Notes: generated from the letters alone by a model not told the origin. A DNA stretch of 64,000 nt from Roseibium aggregatum IAM 12614 (GCF_000168975.1 NZ_AAUW01000021.1:62001-126000), one strand, 5' to 3'; positions 25,431 through 34,844 are shown, counted from the first letter of the stretch. Program-made: numbers and translations.

Positions 25431-26159
25431 TCAACTCAGGCGGCGACTGCCAACCTCGGGGTCGCTTTCAAGGCGCAGCGATGCCTGCCAGAGAGGTGTT
25501 TTGTAGTAGGTACCCTCTTCGAAAAGACCAAGGCCGTTGCGGTCATGGCGTAGAAGACCCAGCCAGCACAAGGGTCTGAGAACGTTAAGGCGGATCATAT
25601 ATTTCCTGTCATTGAAGTCGGGGTCGTATTTGTCCGTTTCTTCCCACCCGTACAGCACGTTCAAAAGATTACTCAAGGAGCAGCCGGCTTCGGCCTCGAG
25701 ATTGAGTACATTGAGAAAAACGTGCCAAAAGTGATGTAGAGTATCCGTTCGCTCTAAATAAGGTGTGTGGTTGAAGCGGTACAGGTAGACAGGTGCGACG
25801 AGGTCGAACAGGTCACGTGGACGCTCTGCGAGACTAACGCCGGCTTTGGTGGCCTTGAGAAGCCCCTTTGACCGTCGCAGCAGTTTGAAGTGCTTGAGCA
25901 AGGCGTGTATTGGCCACAAGGGTGGCATATCCTGTTCATTCAGGACCTTGTTGACGACATAGAGTTCCTTGACGGTGTACTCTGGCCAGTTGAAGGCGTC
26001 TGCAGCCCAGGTGACGAACTTTCGGTTTAAAGCTCCCGACTGCGTCAGGCCGATGCCCTGGTTGTCATGCGCATAGCACAAGCTTAACGCCATACCTCGA
26101 ATGAGCGGCGAATACTCGGCGAGATCAATATCTGAGCGCAGGGAGATCATTGGGTCCAT
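25431..26159 (-). CDS. Conserved-looking protein of unknown function
   Basis: 242 aa, convergent with the ISNCY transposase, with only 4 bp between stop codons. The protein looks folded and globular: RSDIDLAEYSPLIRGMALSLCY, a possible winged-helix segment (GLTQSGALNRKFVTWAADAFNWPEY), HALLKHFKLLRRSKGLLKAT and FWHVFLNVLNLE. No signal peptide or membrane segment. I cannot name its family. The tight convergent packing and a TGTCAC-like motif beyond it (about 26330) raise the possibility that it is a passenger gene inside the ISNCY element. Start ATG 26159 is uncertain within a few codons. Confidence 0.65.
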   Translation of the reverse strand: MDPMISLRSDIDLAEYSPLIRGMALSLCYAHDNQGIGLTQSGALNRKFVTWAADAFNWPEYTVKELYVVNKVLNEQDMPPLWPIHALLKHFKLLRRSKGLLKATKAGVSLAERPRDLFDLVAPVYLYRFNHTPYLERTDTLHHFWHVFLNVLNLEAEAGCSLSNLLNVLYGWEETDKYDPDFNDRKYMIRLNVLRPLCWLGLLRHDRNGLGLFEEGTYYKTPLWQASLRLESDPEVGSRRLS

Positions 26160-26417
26160 GGCATCACGCTAGGGTGCCCAGAAGCTCCAATCAATCCCCT
26201 GCCCGCAAGGCTTCCCCGACCTGCGATATGTGGGGTCTCCGGGCGGTCAGCCTTGCTCCTGCCCTGCCCGGTTCACCGCCCTGTTTGTGACCGTTCTGCC
26301 CGGCACAAATCGTGACCATTCTCGCTAGTGACAACATTGATTATAACAGGGCGCGCGCTATTCCCAAGTGCGAACTCTGTTTGAAACCAATAGGTTATCA
26401 AACAGGAGGATTGTGTC

Positions 26418-27413
26418 ATGGGATCAAAATACAGCCACCTGACGCTGGATGAGTACCGCAAGATTGAACGCTGGCGCCAGGCGAAAGTGTCACCTTGTCG
26501 AATGGCGAAGATCCTTGGGCGGCACCGATCAACGATTTTTCGAGAATTGAAACGCAACCATTTTCAAGATGAACAGGTGCCGGACATCGTCGGCTATTTT
26601 GCCGTGGCGGCCCACCAGGAATGCGCCACGCGTCGGTCACGAAAACGAAAACTGATCAGGCATTCGGGTCTGCGCCATCTTGTGACCGATCGCATCAAAG
26701 ATGGCTGGACGCCGGAACAGATTGCCGGGCGCATGAGATACGAAGGCGCCTCCCACCGGGTCTGCCAGGAAACGATCTACCGTTACATCTATTCGAAAGA
26801 AGGCCTGGCCCAGGAGCTGTGGTGGTACTTGCCGACACATCGAAAGTCGCGCAAGCCCAGACGAGCGAGAAAGCGCCTGCCACCCAAATTCCATCGTGAC
26901 GTCAGCATCTTGTTCCGGCCTGATGCCGTGGCACATCGGTAGGAGTTCGGGCACTGGGAAGGCGATTTAATGTTGTTCAAACAGCACTTTGGTTCTGGCA
27001 ACGTTACGTCCCTGGTGGAACGCGTCACCCGGTTCACCGTGCTTTTGAAGAATGACAACAGAAGAACACATTTGGTGCTCGGCAAGGTCATCGATGCGAT
27101 CCGCCACCTGCCAATCCGTTCCCGAAAATCCATCACGTTCGATCGAGGAACCGAGTTTGTGGCCTGGCCGCATCTTCAAGCGGAAATTGGAACACAAACC
27201 TGGTTCTGTGATCCATCTGCTCCCTGACAGAAAGGCACCGTGGAAAACACCAATCGGCGCGCCCGACGATGGCTTCCCCGCAAACTCAATATGAGCCGGG
27301 TCACCGATCTTGAGTTGAAAGGGATCTGTGACCGGCTCAATGCGACGCCCCGGAAATGCCTCGGATGGAAGACGCCGGCCGAAGTTTTCAGGGAGAAGAT
27401 GCTGGCGCAATGA
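26418..27413 (+). pseudogene. IS30-family transposase with two in-frame stops
   Basis: Full-length IS30 frame of 332 codons: helix-turn-helix region (LTLDEYRKIERWRQAKVSPC), GWTPEQIAGRM, ETIYRYIYSKEG, then a TAG at 26940-26942, EFGHWEGDLMLF (first Asp), KSITFDRGTEF (second Asp), a TGA at 27225-27227, then QKGTVENTNRRARRWLPR (Glu) and TPAEVF. Both stops interrupt highly conserved regions, so the element is inactive, but otherwise it is complete. A 100-bp relative lies at 12664-12771. Confidence 0.93.
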
Positions 27414-27464
27414 GAGAACGCCCCCTACCCTTGCAATCCGCAGAAGTCGCACTTCAAGTATCGC

Positions 27465-27755
27465 TCACACCTTCCATTTTCGTGTCAGCCAGCGCGCGCG
27501 CCGCCGGGCCAGGTTCTTGCTTTCGGTTTCCTGTCTAGACGCAGCAGTATAGTCTTCCTCCATCTTGCCGGCGCAGACGCAGCCACACTCCAGAATGTCC
27601 GGATATTCAGGGTGTTGCATCTGGTGAACATAACGGATGTCTTGGTTTTCGCACATTTCACATTGGGTGGAGCTTTCACCGAGATCCTCAAATCCGATGC
27701 AGGTCCAACCTTTCTTCGGAACACCCTGCTGCGAACACTTTCCAAAGGATGACAT
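27465..27755 (-). CDS. Small Cys-rich zinc-ribbon-like protein
   Basis: 96 aa with four cysteine groups: GWTCIGFEDLG, QCEMCENQDIRYVHQMQHP and LECGCVCAGKM. The CxxC and CxCxC pairs suggest a structural zinc site. The C-terminus is basic (RRRARWLTRKW). It lies 10 bp downstream of the WGR gene and on the same strand as the WYL regulator, so it is probably the third gene of that unit. GGAGG precedes the ATG. The function is unknown to me; similar small proteins often accompany DNA-processing genes. Confidence 0.65.
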   Translation of the reverse strand: MSSFGKCSQQGVPKKGWTCIGFEDLGESSTQCEMCENQDIRYVHQMQHPEYPDILECGCVCAGKMEEDYTAASRQETESKNLARRRARWLTRKWKV

Positions 27756-27765
27756 CTCAGGCCTC

Positions 27766-28010
27766 CTAGTCGTCTGACACCGGCAACTTGATCAGATAAC
27801 CGCGGGCCAACTTCTGCATGACAAGGTCGGAAAGGGCAGATTCAGCTTCTGCCTGTGTTGAGTACCAATCGTGGCGGTGTCGTCCCCAGGTTCCAAAGCG
27901 GCCCCATTGGCGGTGGACGCCAGTTTGGCCAAAAAGGTCTTTGGTCAGCTCGACGAAATAAAACCGGTCATATTGAGGGATGGATCAATACGGCGCATAT
28001 CAATTTGCAT
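27766..28010 (-). pseudogene. WGR-domain protein, frameshifted
   Basis: From ATG 28010 (GAGGAG 4 nt upstream) the frame reads RRIDPSLNM, then a missing base near 27969 shifts it; in the next frame it continues DRFYFVELTKDLFGQTGVHRQWGRFGTWGR and STQAEAESALSDLVMQKLARGY. This is the complete WGR domain of about 80 aa, a nucleic-acid-binding module found alone or in PARP-like proteins. One inserted base would restore it, so a sequencing error cannot be excluded. The start overlaps the WYL regulator stop. Confidence 0.85.
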
Positions 28011-28818
28011 CGATCTCCTCCTCACTGATCGGAACATAGTCGATAGAAACCCTTTCAAGACGAGGTTCCTTTTGCTCGAGACCCCATCGGCGTTCCGTAT
28101 AGAACTCAAGTGCCTTTCGGGTTCGGGCCTCAAGCACGTCTGAAGTGAATCCGAATTCAATGCGGACCAAGCGCTGTTGCGCCTCGGTCAATCTTGAATG
28201 TGGTTTGAGCTTCAGGATGGCCCATGTGAACCAATCATCATCACGGGGTATCGAACCAGCAGGTTTCGTCGCTGCAAATGAACGATCTGGGTCTATGCGC
28301 GCGGGGTGGAAGTCTCGGAATGCCTCCCGTTCAAAGCACCAAGCACGCACATGTAGTCTCACCCCGTTGGAAGCGAAACGCACGGGCGCGATCCAGCGCG
28401 ACATCGGCTCCGGATCTCGCATCGATTGATAAACAATCTTCGCGGCATCTTTGGCCCGAAAAGCGCGGTAGAGCGGCCGTAAGACACGTATGTCCTGGGT
28501 GCGCTGCAAATCGGGTAATCTATCAAATACAGATGAGGCCTCGCCCGCCAAGAGTTGCTCAAGCTCCATCGAAGTTGTCTTGCCGGTTAGTCGTTCAAAG
28601 CTGTCATGGGCGAGGTATTGGCGCGACGACGTGTCATACTGCAGAGCATCTTTTGGTGCTTCTGCGAGGTACGTGCGAAAATCGAGCGCGGCCTGCGCAT
28701 TCGAAATACCAAACCGCTTGATCAATGAAGCACGGGTCGCCGCGCCTTCCCAGGAAAACAGTTTGTCGAGGTATTCGAGGCGTTCCCGTTGGGCATGTTT
28801 GAGGTCTTCGAAAGCCAT
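28000..28818 (-). CDS. BrxR/CapW-like WYL-domain transcriptional regulator
   Basis: 272 aa. N-terminal winged helix (ERLEYLDKLFSWEGAATRASLIKRFGISNAQAALDFRTY) followed by LQYDTSSRQYLAHDSF, then a WYL-type domain (KIVYQSMRDPEPMSRWIAPVRFAS, GVRLHVRAWCFEREAFRDFHPARI) and a C-terminal extension (VRIEFGFTSDVLEARTRKALEFY). This wHTH-WYL-WCX layout is that of BrxR/CapW repressors, which control anti-phage systems and respond to nucleic-acid or nucleotide signals. Here no intact defence operon follows, only WGR and zinc-ribbon genes, with a broken nuclease gene divergent. The stop overlaps the WGR start. Confidence 0.8.
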   Translation of the reverse strand: MAFEDLKHAQRERLEYLDKLFSWEGAATRASLIKRFGISNAQAALDFRTYLAEAPKDALQYDTSSRQYLAHDSFERLTGKTTSMELEQLLAGEASSVFDRLPDLQRTQDIRVLRPLYRAFRAKDAAKIVYQSMRDPEPMSRWIAPVRFASNGVRLHVRAWCFEREAFRDFHPARIDPDRSFAATKPAGSIPRDDDWFTWAILKLKPHSRLTEAQQRLVRIEFGFTSDVLEARTRKALEFYTERRWGLEQKEPRLERVSIDYVPISEEEIDAN

Positions 28819-28889
28819 GATTGTAATCTAGCTTGACTCCTTCAAACTGTCCATATAATTTTTACATGTATAAAAACTGACGGTGTAAA

Positions 28890-29253
28890 ATGAGAATCCT
28901 TCATACGGTAGACCTGCACCTGGGGCGTCAGTTTATGGGCTTGAGCCTCGAGGAAGATCACGAGGTCATCCTGAGCCAGAGCCTTGAGACTCTCATGGCC
29001 GAGCGAGCTGATGTTCTTGTGATAGCAGGGGATGTTTTTGACCGTGCCTCGCCGCCCAATTCATCGATCCGGCAGTTCAATCGCTTCCTCAACCGCGTCG
29101 CGAGTACTGGTGCGTGGCATCGCCGACGCGGTCGAAACTCCGCTTGTGCTGCGTGATGAACATGGCGAGATCGCTTTTTCCGCGCTGCCCTTTTCGTATG
29201 AATACGCCGCGCGGGAGGTGTTCGGGGATGACCATCGTCGTTCGCCGGACTAA
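28890..29253 (+). pseudogene. sbcD: SbcD-like exonuclease subunit, internally deleted
   Basis: The frame from ATG 28890 reads MRILHTVDLHLGRQFMGLSL (metal ligands D8, H10), RADVLVIAGDVFDRASPP and IRQFNRFLNRVAS. A deletion plus frameshift near 29110 joins it to GIADAVETPLVLRDEHGEIA and FSALPFSYEYAAREVFGDD in another frame, a later part of the same family. The GNHD and other metal-site segments are missing, as is the SbcC partner. Divergent from the WYL regulator with a 71-bp shared intergenic region. Dead relic of an SbcCD-type nuclease. Confidence 0.85.
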
Positions 29254-30171
29254 AAGTGGCGCTCCGAAACCCTCTCTTTCCCCGCCGTCGATTCAACCAA
29301 AGGTTCATTTCCTGTTTTTCGAATTGCGGTGCGGTGACCCTTGCTGAGCTCGCGCCATGTTCACGATTCAAGATTCGTGGGTTTGTCAATATCCTAACGC
29401 CGGGTGTCTTGAGCGTTGCCGTTTCTAGTATTTATGCGCCTTTTCTACTGTTGTCTTCGTTTATAGCCTTTTAACGGCTGGTCAGATCGAAAAGCGTATT
29501 AAAAACAGATAGATAATGAGCCTACATTTTCCGCTCGCACACATTGAAAGGTGTTTTTTTGTCATCTTGAGTGCTGGATTTTCTTAAAATCTATTATCTT
29601 CTCATACCGGCTTTCAATTAACAACTAAATACAGCAAAGACCAATAACGCCTTTTATTGCGTATTTATGCGGTTTAACGAACCGAAGGGTAGGACGGCAA
29701 GATAGAGAAAGTGAGGCACTTTCTAAACGAGAGCTTCGCATGTCAATCCTTCGGAACTCATTTGAATCTTTGGCTTATTCGCACAAGTGCTCAACGTTTC
29801 CGCTGATACGCAGCGGCATTAAGGGTTTGTTGGCCGCAAAAATACGATGTGTGGGAAAAGCGCGGTGAGCAGTATTTAAAAGGATATACAAGCCCAATCA
29901 TAGGCTGTAGAAATGGACCTGTTAGCGGCTCGGACGATCTTATTTGGCGATCAGATCGCCCGAGCCTAGCGAACACCAAACCTGTTCTTTGATGCTCGCA
30001 TAGGGGGTGCCAACACTCACCATACTGTTCGTATTGGTCGCATTTCTCGCGCCGTCTATGCGGCGTAGCCGTACGTGAATCGCGCTTAGCAGTGCGACCA
30101 ATACAGCATCTTATCCACATTCAATAGTCAATATCAGAAGGGCGCTCTGCTTCGCGGGGCGTAGTAATCGC
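29254..30171. other. Long non-coding region
   Basis: About 900 bp, AT-rich from 29380 to 29800, without any convincing gene on either strand. It holds the inverted repeat at 30031-30104 directly upstream of a traK-like fragment, so it may include an origin of transfer. The rest shows no recognisable element. Confidence 0.4.
30031..30104. repeat. Perfect 12-bp inverted repeat, possible oriT component
   Basis: GTATTGGTCGCA at 30031-30042 and TGCGACCAATAC at 30093-30104 are exact inverted copies, 50 bp apart. The unit ends 67 bp before a TraK-like reading frame, whose relatives bind oriT in IncP-type plasmids. No relaxase gene is present in the window. Confidence 0.45.
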
Positions 30172-30390
30172 ATGTCGTCTGTGAAACCACGACGGGCGCC
30201 AAGGGGTCAATCGCGCCTTGAGTTCAGGTCCAAGAAAGAAAAAATTGCTGCAACCGCGAAGGAACGCCGAACCTTTTTGCAGTTGTGGACGCGGCTAAAG
30301 GCGGAAGGTGTCGTTACCATCGGCTATTCCACCTTCTGCAACGTCTATCGCGAGGCTTTTCCCGAGGAATACCCCGTGGTGCCTGCTCGA
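30172..30390 (+). pseudogene. TraK-like conjugation protein, N-terminal fragment
   Basis: About 73 codons: PRRAPRGQSRLEFRSKKEKI, then FLQLWTRLKAEGVVTIGYSTFCNVYREAFPEEYP. The pattern (basic start, W-x-x-L/M-x-x-EG, Y-x-TF) resembles IncP TraK-family oriT-binding proteins. Near 30390 the frame leaves the family and runs antisense through a HAD-like fragment, so the gene is truncated. Recognition rests on a short pattern and is tentative. Confidence 0.45.
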
Positions 30391-30394
30391 GGGT

Positions 30395-30590
30395 ACATTG
30401 TCGCTGACCATCTTACGGATCGCCTCAGCTCTTTCCCAACTGACATAGCCCTCATGGGCATCCTGGATCAGCACAAGCCAGTCCTCGCGCGCCTTGCGGT
30501 GGTTCGCGGAGTCCACCAGTGTTCCGTCAAGATCAAAAACAACGGAGCAAGCGCGGGTCTTGTCTTCGGACAAGAGATGGTCATTTACGG
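30395..30590 (-). pseudogene. HAD-like hydrolase fragment
   Basis: The minus-strand frame contains VVFDLDGTLVDS, motif I of HAD phosphatases (nucleophile Asp plus the acid/base Asp), then KAREDWLVLIQDAHEGYVSWERAEAIRKMV. AAGGAG lies upstream, but the nearest ATG (about 30585) is in another frame, so the start is frameshifted. The cap and remaining motifs are lost at about 30390. It directly follows the isocyanide-synthase-like gene on the same strand and was probably in its operon. Confidence 0.6.
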
Positions 30591-30664
30591 GTTTCTCCTT
30601 GAATCCACAGCTTTCCAGGCCGTTCGCAATTGCCGGCGGCCGTTCGGTCCGCCGGAGGCTTTTT

Positions 30665-31858
30665 TCAGCTTGTCCGGTCCTCCAGATAGTGCATCGTGTA
30701 GCCGTCCTGACCGGTGATGCGTGTGAAGCCATCGCAGCCACAGACGAACATCTCCGGTTCCACGGTCATGTAGTGCAGGCCGGTCTTCTCGCAGAGACGG
30801 ATGACGCCGATGCCGTGATAGGGGAGAAGGTTGGACCGGAACTTGTATTCGGGGTAGAGCCGCAAACCCAGCGAAGAGACCTTCTTCGTATGGATCGTCG
30901 CCCGCAGGGAGTTGGGAAAGAACGCTTCTTCCCATTGCAGATCCGCGGCGGCCGCCTTCAGCGCCCGGTATTCGGCGAGGCTCGTACGGGCCCTCCGGTA
31001 AAGATCGTCTGTCGCTTCAACCTCGCCCGAACCGCCGAACTGGTCCCGAAGTGTTTTGTAGTCGAGCTGCCGCTTGGCCGTGTTGAGGCTCGCCGCCATG
31101 CTGGCGAGCCAGACATTGTAGGAGTCCTGGCTGAGGCTGTCGGCCAAGGGATCGGCATTGAAACGCGCGGACCAGTGCTCGAAGCTCTCCTGAAAGTCCT
31201 CGAACCGTCCCGACAGGATCTGGGACATGTCGTGGAGCTTGATGGTATCGCCGCATCCCATGTCGGCAACGAGCTGGCGCAGCAGATCGACATAGCGGAT
31301 CGCCTCCACCGCGGTTACACCGAACGGCAGGCCGTAGAAAGTGCTGTCCGTGATGAGATGGAAGACGGCACCCGCCGGATGCATCTGGCGGATCATGTCC
31401 GCGATGTTCGCAAGATGCCTTAGCGTAATCTTTTCCGCGGTCGTCGGTACAGTGAGCTGCAGCCGTTTCACCGGATTGCGAATGACGCAGAACACGGGAA
31501 GGAGAATGCTGATCGGCTTGCCTCGTTCACACGCTTCCATGATCCGTCCCTTCCAGACGGGGCTCTCGCGATAGCGGCCGCGGGAGTTGAACTGGAGCGT
31601 ACGATGATTGATCAGATCGAAAACGCGGTCATAAACCGGTTTTGACGCGGAAATCTCCTGGAAGCGTTCCCAGTCAAGGCGGCGGATATTGACGCATTCG
31701 GCGAAGATCCGCTCGTCTTCCGGTCTCGCCGGTCGGGCCTTCTGGGGCTGAAGCCGGGGATCCTCCTCGGGCCATGTGTAGTTGAAGCTCAGCCTCGCAT
31801 CACTGATTGCCTCGCCATCACGTCCGACATCAATGTAGGATGGTGCCAAATAATTCAT
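30665..31858 (-). CDS. PvcA/Dit1-like isocyanide synthase family protein
   Basis: 397 aa. The centre matches the DIT1/PvcA pattern: VWKGRIMEACERGKPISILLP, VFCVIRNPVKRL, ITLRHLANIADMIRQMHPAGAVFHLITDSTFYGLPFGVT, then IRYVDLLRQLV and IKLHDMSQIL. These enzymes turn an amino acid (Tyr or Trp in characterised members) plus ribulose-5-phosphate into an isonitrile; yeast Dit1 is also in the family. The C-terminal half (KKVSSLGLRLYPEYKFRSNLLPYHGIGVI) fits too. Usually an Fe/2OG oxygenase (PvcB) is adjacent; here the downstream gene is a broken HAD fragment. Appears full length. Family assigned by eye. Confidence 0.7.
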   Translation of the reverse strand: MNYLAPSYIDVGRDGEAISDARLSFNYTWPEEDPRLQPQKARPARPEDERIFAECVNIRRLDWERFQEISASKPVYDRVFDLINHRTLQFNSRGRYRESPVWKGRIMEACERGKPISILLPVFCVIRNPVKRLQLTVPTTAEKITLRHLANIADMIRQMHPAGAVFHLITDSTFYGLPFGVTAVEAIRYVDLLRQLVADMGCGDTIKLHDMSQILSGRFEDFQESFEHWSARFNADPLADSLSQDSYNVWLASMAASLNTAKRQLDYKTLRDQFGGSGEVEATDDLYRRARTSLAEYRALKAAAADLQWEEAFFPNSLRATIHTKKVSSLGLRLYPEYKFRSNLLPYHGIGVIRLCEKTGLHYMTVEPEMFVCGCDGFTRITGQDGYTMHYLEDRTS

Positions 31859-32192
31859 GCGACTGGTTCCTTTAAAAGTAATCGCAAAACTTCGCAGCCG
31901 GTAACCTTTCCGCGGGGGAGCCTGCCGATCACAAAGTTGTACGGGCAGGTTTCCGTTCGGGGCCGGTTCGGGATGCAGACGGCCTGAGTGGCCCCGCTGT
32001 CTTCCGGATTACATGTATAGTGACCGCATGCCCTGTGCCTGTGTCGCGCGACACTGGCCGGACCTGGGCCTCCGGCGCGGGGGGCGCCTTCCTTCTGACG
32101 CCAGGCTTCAGGCTGGTCGCGTCTGTGTCGCGGGAGAGGGAGTGACCAGGTTCACTCGGCTGGGCGGGCCGTGCGGCAGCCCATTACGGCAT

Positions 32193-32880
32193 CTAGAATG
32201 TATAACGAATGCCCAATATGATTTCTTGCGTGGAATAGTTGCTATCTATCCCTTGCGTGAATTCCTTGTCTATGCACCGACTCAGCGTGCCTGCTTCAAA
32301 CTTTCCCAGATCCATATATCTGTAGCCCACATCAAACGACACGTTTTGGGTCAGGCCAATTCCGACACTTCCACCCAGGCCCCACGCGAAATCGGTCTTG
32401 CCGTCACCTTCTACAAGCACGCTTTTGCGAGCCGACGGAAACCTCCAAGTCGCCGGTTCCATTGTGGGACACGCCCACATAGCCCGCCACATTGGGGGTA
32501 ATCGCGAGGTTGCCGACATCGAAGGTGAACGTGTCATAGATACCGCCCAGCATTAGCGAGTAGGAAATCACATCCGCCTGGAGCCCAAAATCCTAACCTA
32601 AAAAATTCTGCAGGCTCGGGTCGAAACTGTGACCTTGCCGGTACTGAAAAAGGGCTTCAGCGCGTATCGATTTGCTCAATCGGGTACCAACGGCAAATCC
32701 AAACGTGCGTCCAGTCCCCAGAGTGAAATCACCGACAGGCAGAAAAATCCTGCCTCATCCGCAAGCTGTACGTCCCCGGCATCTGTACCCGTCCAATCCG
32801 GATCCGCCTGAAGGGCTTTCGTTGTTCGCGTGAAGTCATTGCCCGCGCTGTATGCGGTTGTTTCCGGTTCCATATGAGTA
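32193..32880 (-). pseudogene. Outer-membrane beta-barrel protein, broken
   Basis: Minus-strand pieces in more than one frame form an OmpA/Omp25-like barrel: RFGFAVGTRLSKSIRAEALF, an in-frame TAG near 32595, DFGLQADVISYSLMLGGIYD, VAGYVGVSHNGTGDLEV, then after a frameshift near 32420 DFAWGLGGSVGIGLTQNVSF and DVGYRYMDLG, ending IILGIRYTF with the terminal Phe typical of BAM substrates. The N-terminus with the signal peptide is replaced by IS6-like DNA at about 32883. Confidence 0.78.
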
Positions 32881-32882
32881 CC

Positions 32883-33470
32883 GTTGATTTTGAGGATATT
32901 CTGGCCGAGCGTGGGGTTCACACTTGGATGAACCGGTTTGGAAAGCACCTCGCCAACCGCATTCGCCGGGACCGACCCGGGCCGGGGGGGCACGTGGCGG
33001 CCGGACGAGCTGGCGATGACCATCAATGGGCGGCTATGCCGGCTCTGGCGGGCCGTTGAAAGCGCGGGTGATGTTTTCGACGTTCCGGTTCAGCGTCAGC
33101 GAAATTCCTGGGCCGCCCGCCTTTTCCTCAAGCGTCTGGTGGATGCGCATGACGAACCGCGCATTATCGTGACAGACAAGCCGCGCTGCGACGGCAAGCC
33201 CGTTGGGCTCCAATGCCACTCACAGAGCCCACGAAGGGCTCAATAACATGTCGGAAGGCTTGCACCGCACGGTGCGAAAACGAGAGGAAATCCCAGGGCG
33301 GTTCAAATCGCAAGATCACGCCGAACGAATTCCAGGAAACCAGGATCAGGTCTCCCTTCGCCCCCGCCGCTCCACTCTCAACGTAAAATCCCGGCGTCAA
33401 ACCGGGGCTGATACTTGCAGCTCACAGGCACGCTGTATGGCCGGGATCGCTGCATAAATTCGAGCCTATA
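32883..33470 (+). mobile_element. Degenerate IS6-family remnant
   Basis: Pieces in different frames match IS6 transposases (TWMNRFGKHLANRIRRDRPG, then later RKSQGGSNRK-like and RHAVWPGS tail), diverged from the intact copy at 38122 and full of frameshifts. An old insertion, not mobile. Confidence 0.65.
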
Positions 33471-33710
33471 ACGCCCTATTGCAACCAACCGTGAACATCT
33501 TGGCGATGCCCGTCCAAGCTATCAAATTCACAAACGGTGTCGCGGAGACCGCCATACCAGATCAACGTGCCGCCTGATCGGCCGCGTCACCCAATTCCGA
33601 ACATGGCTCCGAGGACTTCAAAGCGGATTGAAGGGGCGGTCCGGCAGCATGGAGCCCGCCGGACCGTAGACTGACTAAAAGGCCTGGACCTCAGTCAGGT
33701 ATATCCAGAA

Positions 33711-34844
33711 TTAAAACGTTCGCTGCATACGAACACCAAGGAGGAGCTGATCCTGGTCGCCCTCGTTGTCCACATCGATGTTAGCATAGCCAACGTCCGC
33801 ACCGAGTATGAACCCGGAGACAGGCTCCCATTGAACGGAACCGTCGATTGCGTAGCGGGTCACATCACTCAGATTGCCTGCGGCGTCGATGTCGGCGTAG
33901 GAACCGTCCAGTGCAAGACCGATCGTGGACGTCGCTTGAATAAACGTACCCGCAGACAGCGAGAAGCCTTTTGAGGTTTCGTCACCATAGAAGTCCGCGA
34001 CACCATCGTAAGTGGTGATGTACGCCAACGCGCCATCAGCATAGAAACCCTGGAAGAAGATGTTGGAACCCGCACCTACCATCGGCAGATTGATGACGAC
34101 ACCACCACCGACTGCCCAGCCAAGATTGTCTTCGCCATCGGTCGCGTTGTTGTACGCTGTGCTCGGATACACATGATGCAGAACACCGGACAACTGAGCG
34201 GATCCCCAGCCCTGGGAAAGGCCGAGAGCGGTTACAAAGTCCGGAGCACGCGTGCCGCCGTAGTACCCAAATTCACGCTCGGAACGGTCTTCCAGAGCGA
34301 CGGTCGCGGACAGGCCATTGCCGAACGCGGCGGTGTAGGCGATCTGGTTCGTGGTGGCGTCGGACCAGTCACGATCAACAACACCCATGAATGTCTGACC
34401 GGTGAAGATGTCAAAGTTTGAAGCCAGACGACCAGCGGTCAGACCGCCCCATTGAATGTAGGCTTCTTCGAGTTCGAATCCGGAGTCGTCACCGTTGAGC
34501 GAATCGCCATACATGGAAACATAGGAGCGCAGCGTACCGAATTCGGTGGCGGTGCGAGCGTCGAGGTACAGGTAACCACGAGCCAGCCAGTCATAGCCGT
34601 TGGAATCACGATCACCCCAAGCGCCCCCATCCAGGACATTGTTGACCACAACCTGAGTACGAACACGGCCACCGACGCGCAGACAGGTCTCGGTACCCGG
34701 GATGTAGTAAAAGCGTGCGCCGTATCCATCACAAACGCGAACGTAATCGACCGCTTCGGGAGCAACCGGAAGGTCAGCTGCCTGAGCAGAAGTCGCGGCA
34801 GCGGCCGCTGCCGCGACGCCGAGCATCAAGATCTTGATTTTCAC
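33711..34844 (-). CDS. Omp2-type outer-membrane porin
   Basis: 377 aa. Signal peptide of about 22 residues ending TSAQA, then ADLPVAPEAVDYVRVCDGYG and FYYIPGTETCLRVGGRVR, the N-terminal signature of the Hyphomicrobiales porin family (Brucella Omp2a/b). A 16-strand barrel pattern of alternating residues follows, with RSYVSMYGDS and ATVALEDRSEREFGYYGG, ending LLLGVRMQRTF with the C-terminal Phe. It allows diffusion of small solutes. The two Cys near the N-terminus are conserved in the family. Stand-alone gene, apparently intact, flanked by IS6 debris and a non-coding region. Confidence 0.94.
   Translation of the reverse strand: MKIKILMLGVAAAAAAATSAQAADLPVAPEAVDYVRVCDGYGARFYYIPGTETCLRVGGRVRTQVVVNNVLDGGAWGDRDSNGYDWLARGYLYLDARTATEFGTLRSYVSMYGDSLNGDDSGFELEEAYIQWGGLTAGRLASNFDIFTGQTFMGVVDRDWSDATTNQIAYTAAFGNGLSATVALEDRSEREFGYYGGTRAPDFVTALGLSQGWGSAQLSGVLHHVYPSTAYNNATDGEDNLGWAVGGGVVINLPMVGAGSNIFFQGFYADGALAYITTYDGVADFYGDETSKGFSLSAGTFIQATSTIGLALDGSYADIDAAGNLSDVTRYAIDGSVQWEPVSGFILGADVGYANIDVDNEGDQDQLLLGVRMQRTF

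Noticed and set aside
30172..30717. A 181-codon plus-strand reading frame as one gene
   Set aside because: Only the first 73 codons look protein-like (TraK pattern); the rest runs antisense to a HAD motif and the isocyanide-synthase end, so it is a chance fusion.
30494..31423. A 309-codon plus-strand frame
   Set aside because: Antisense to the PvcA-like gene, no ribosome site and no family pattern.
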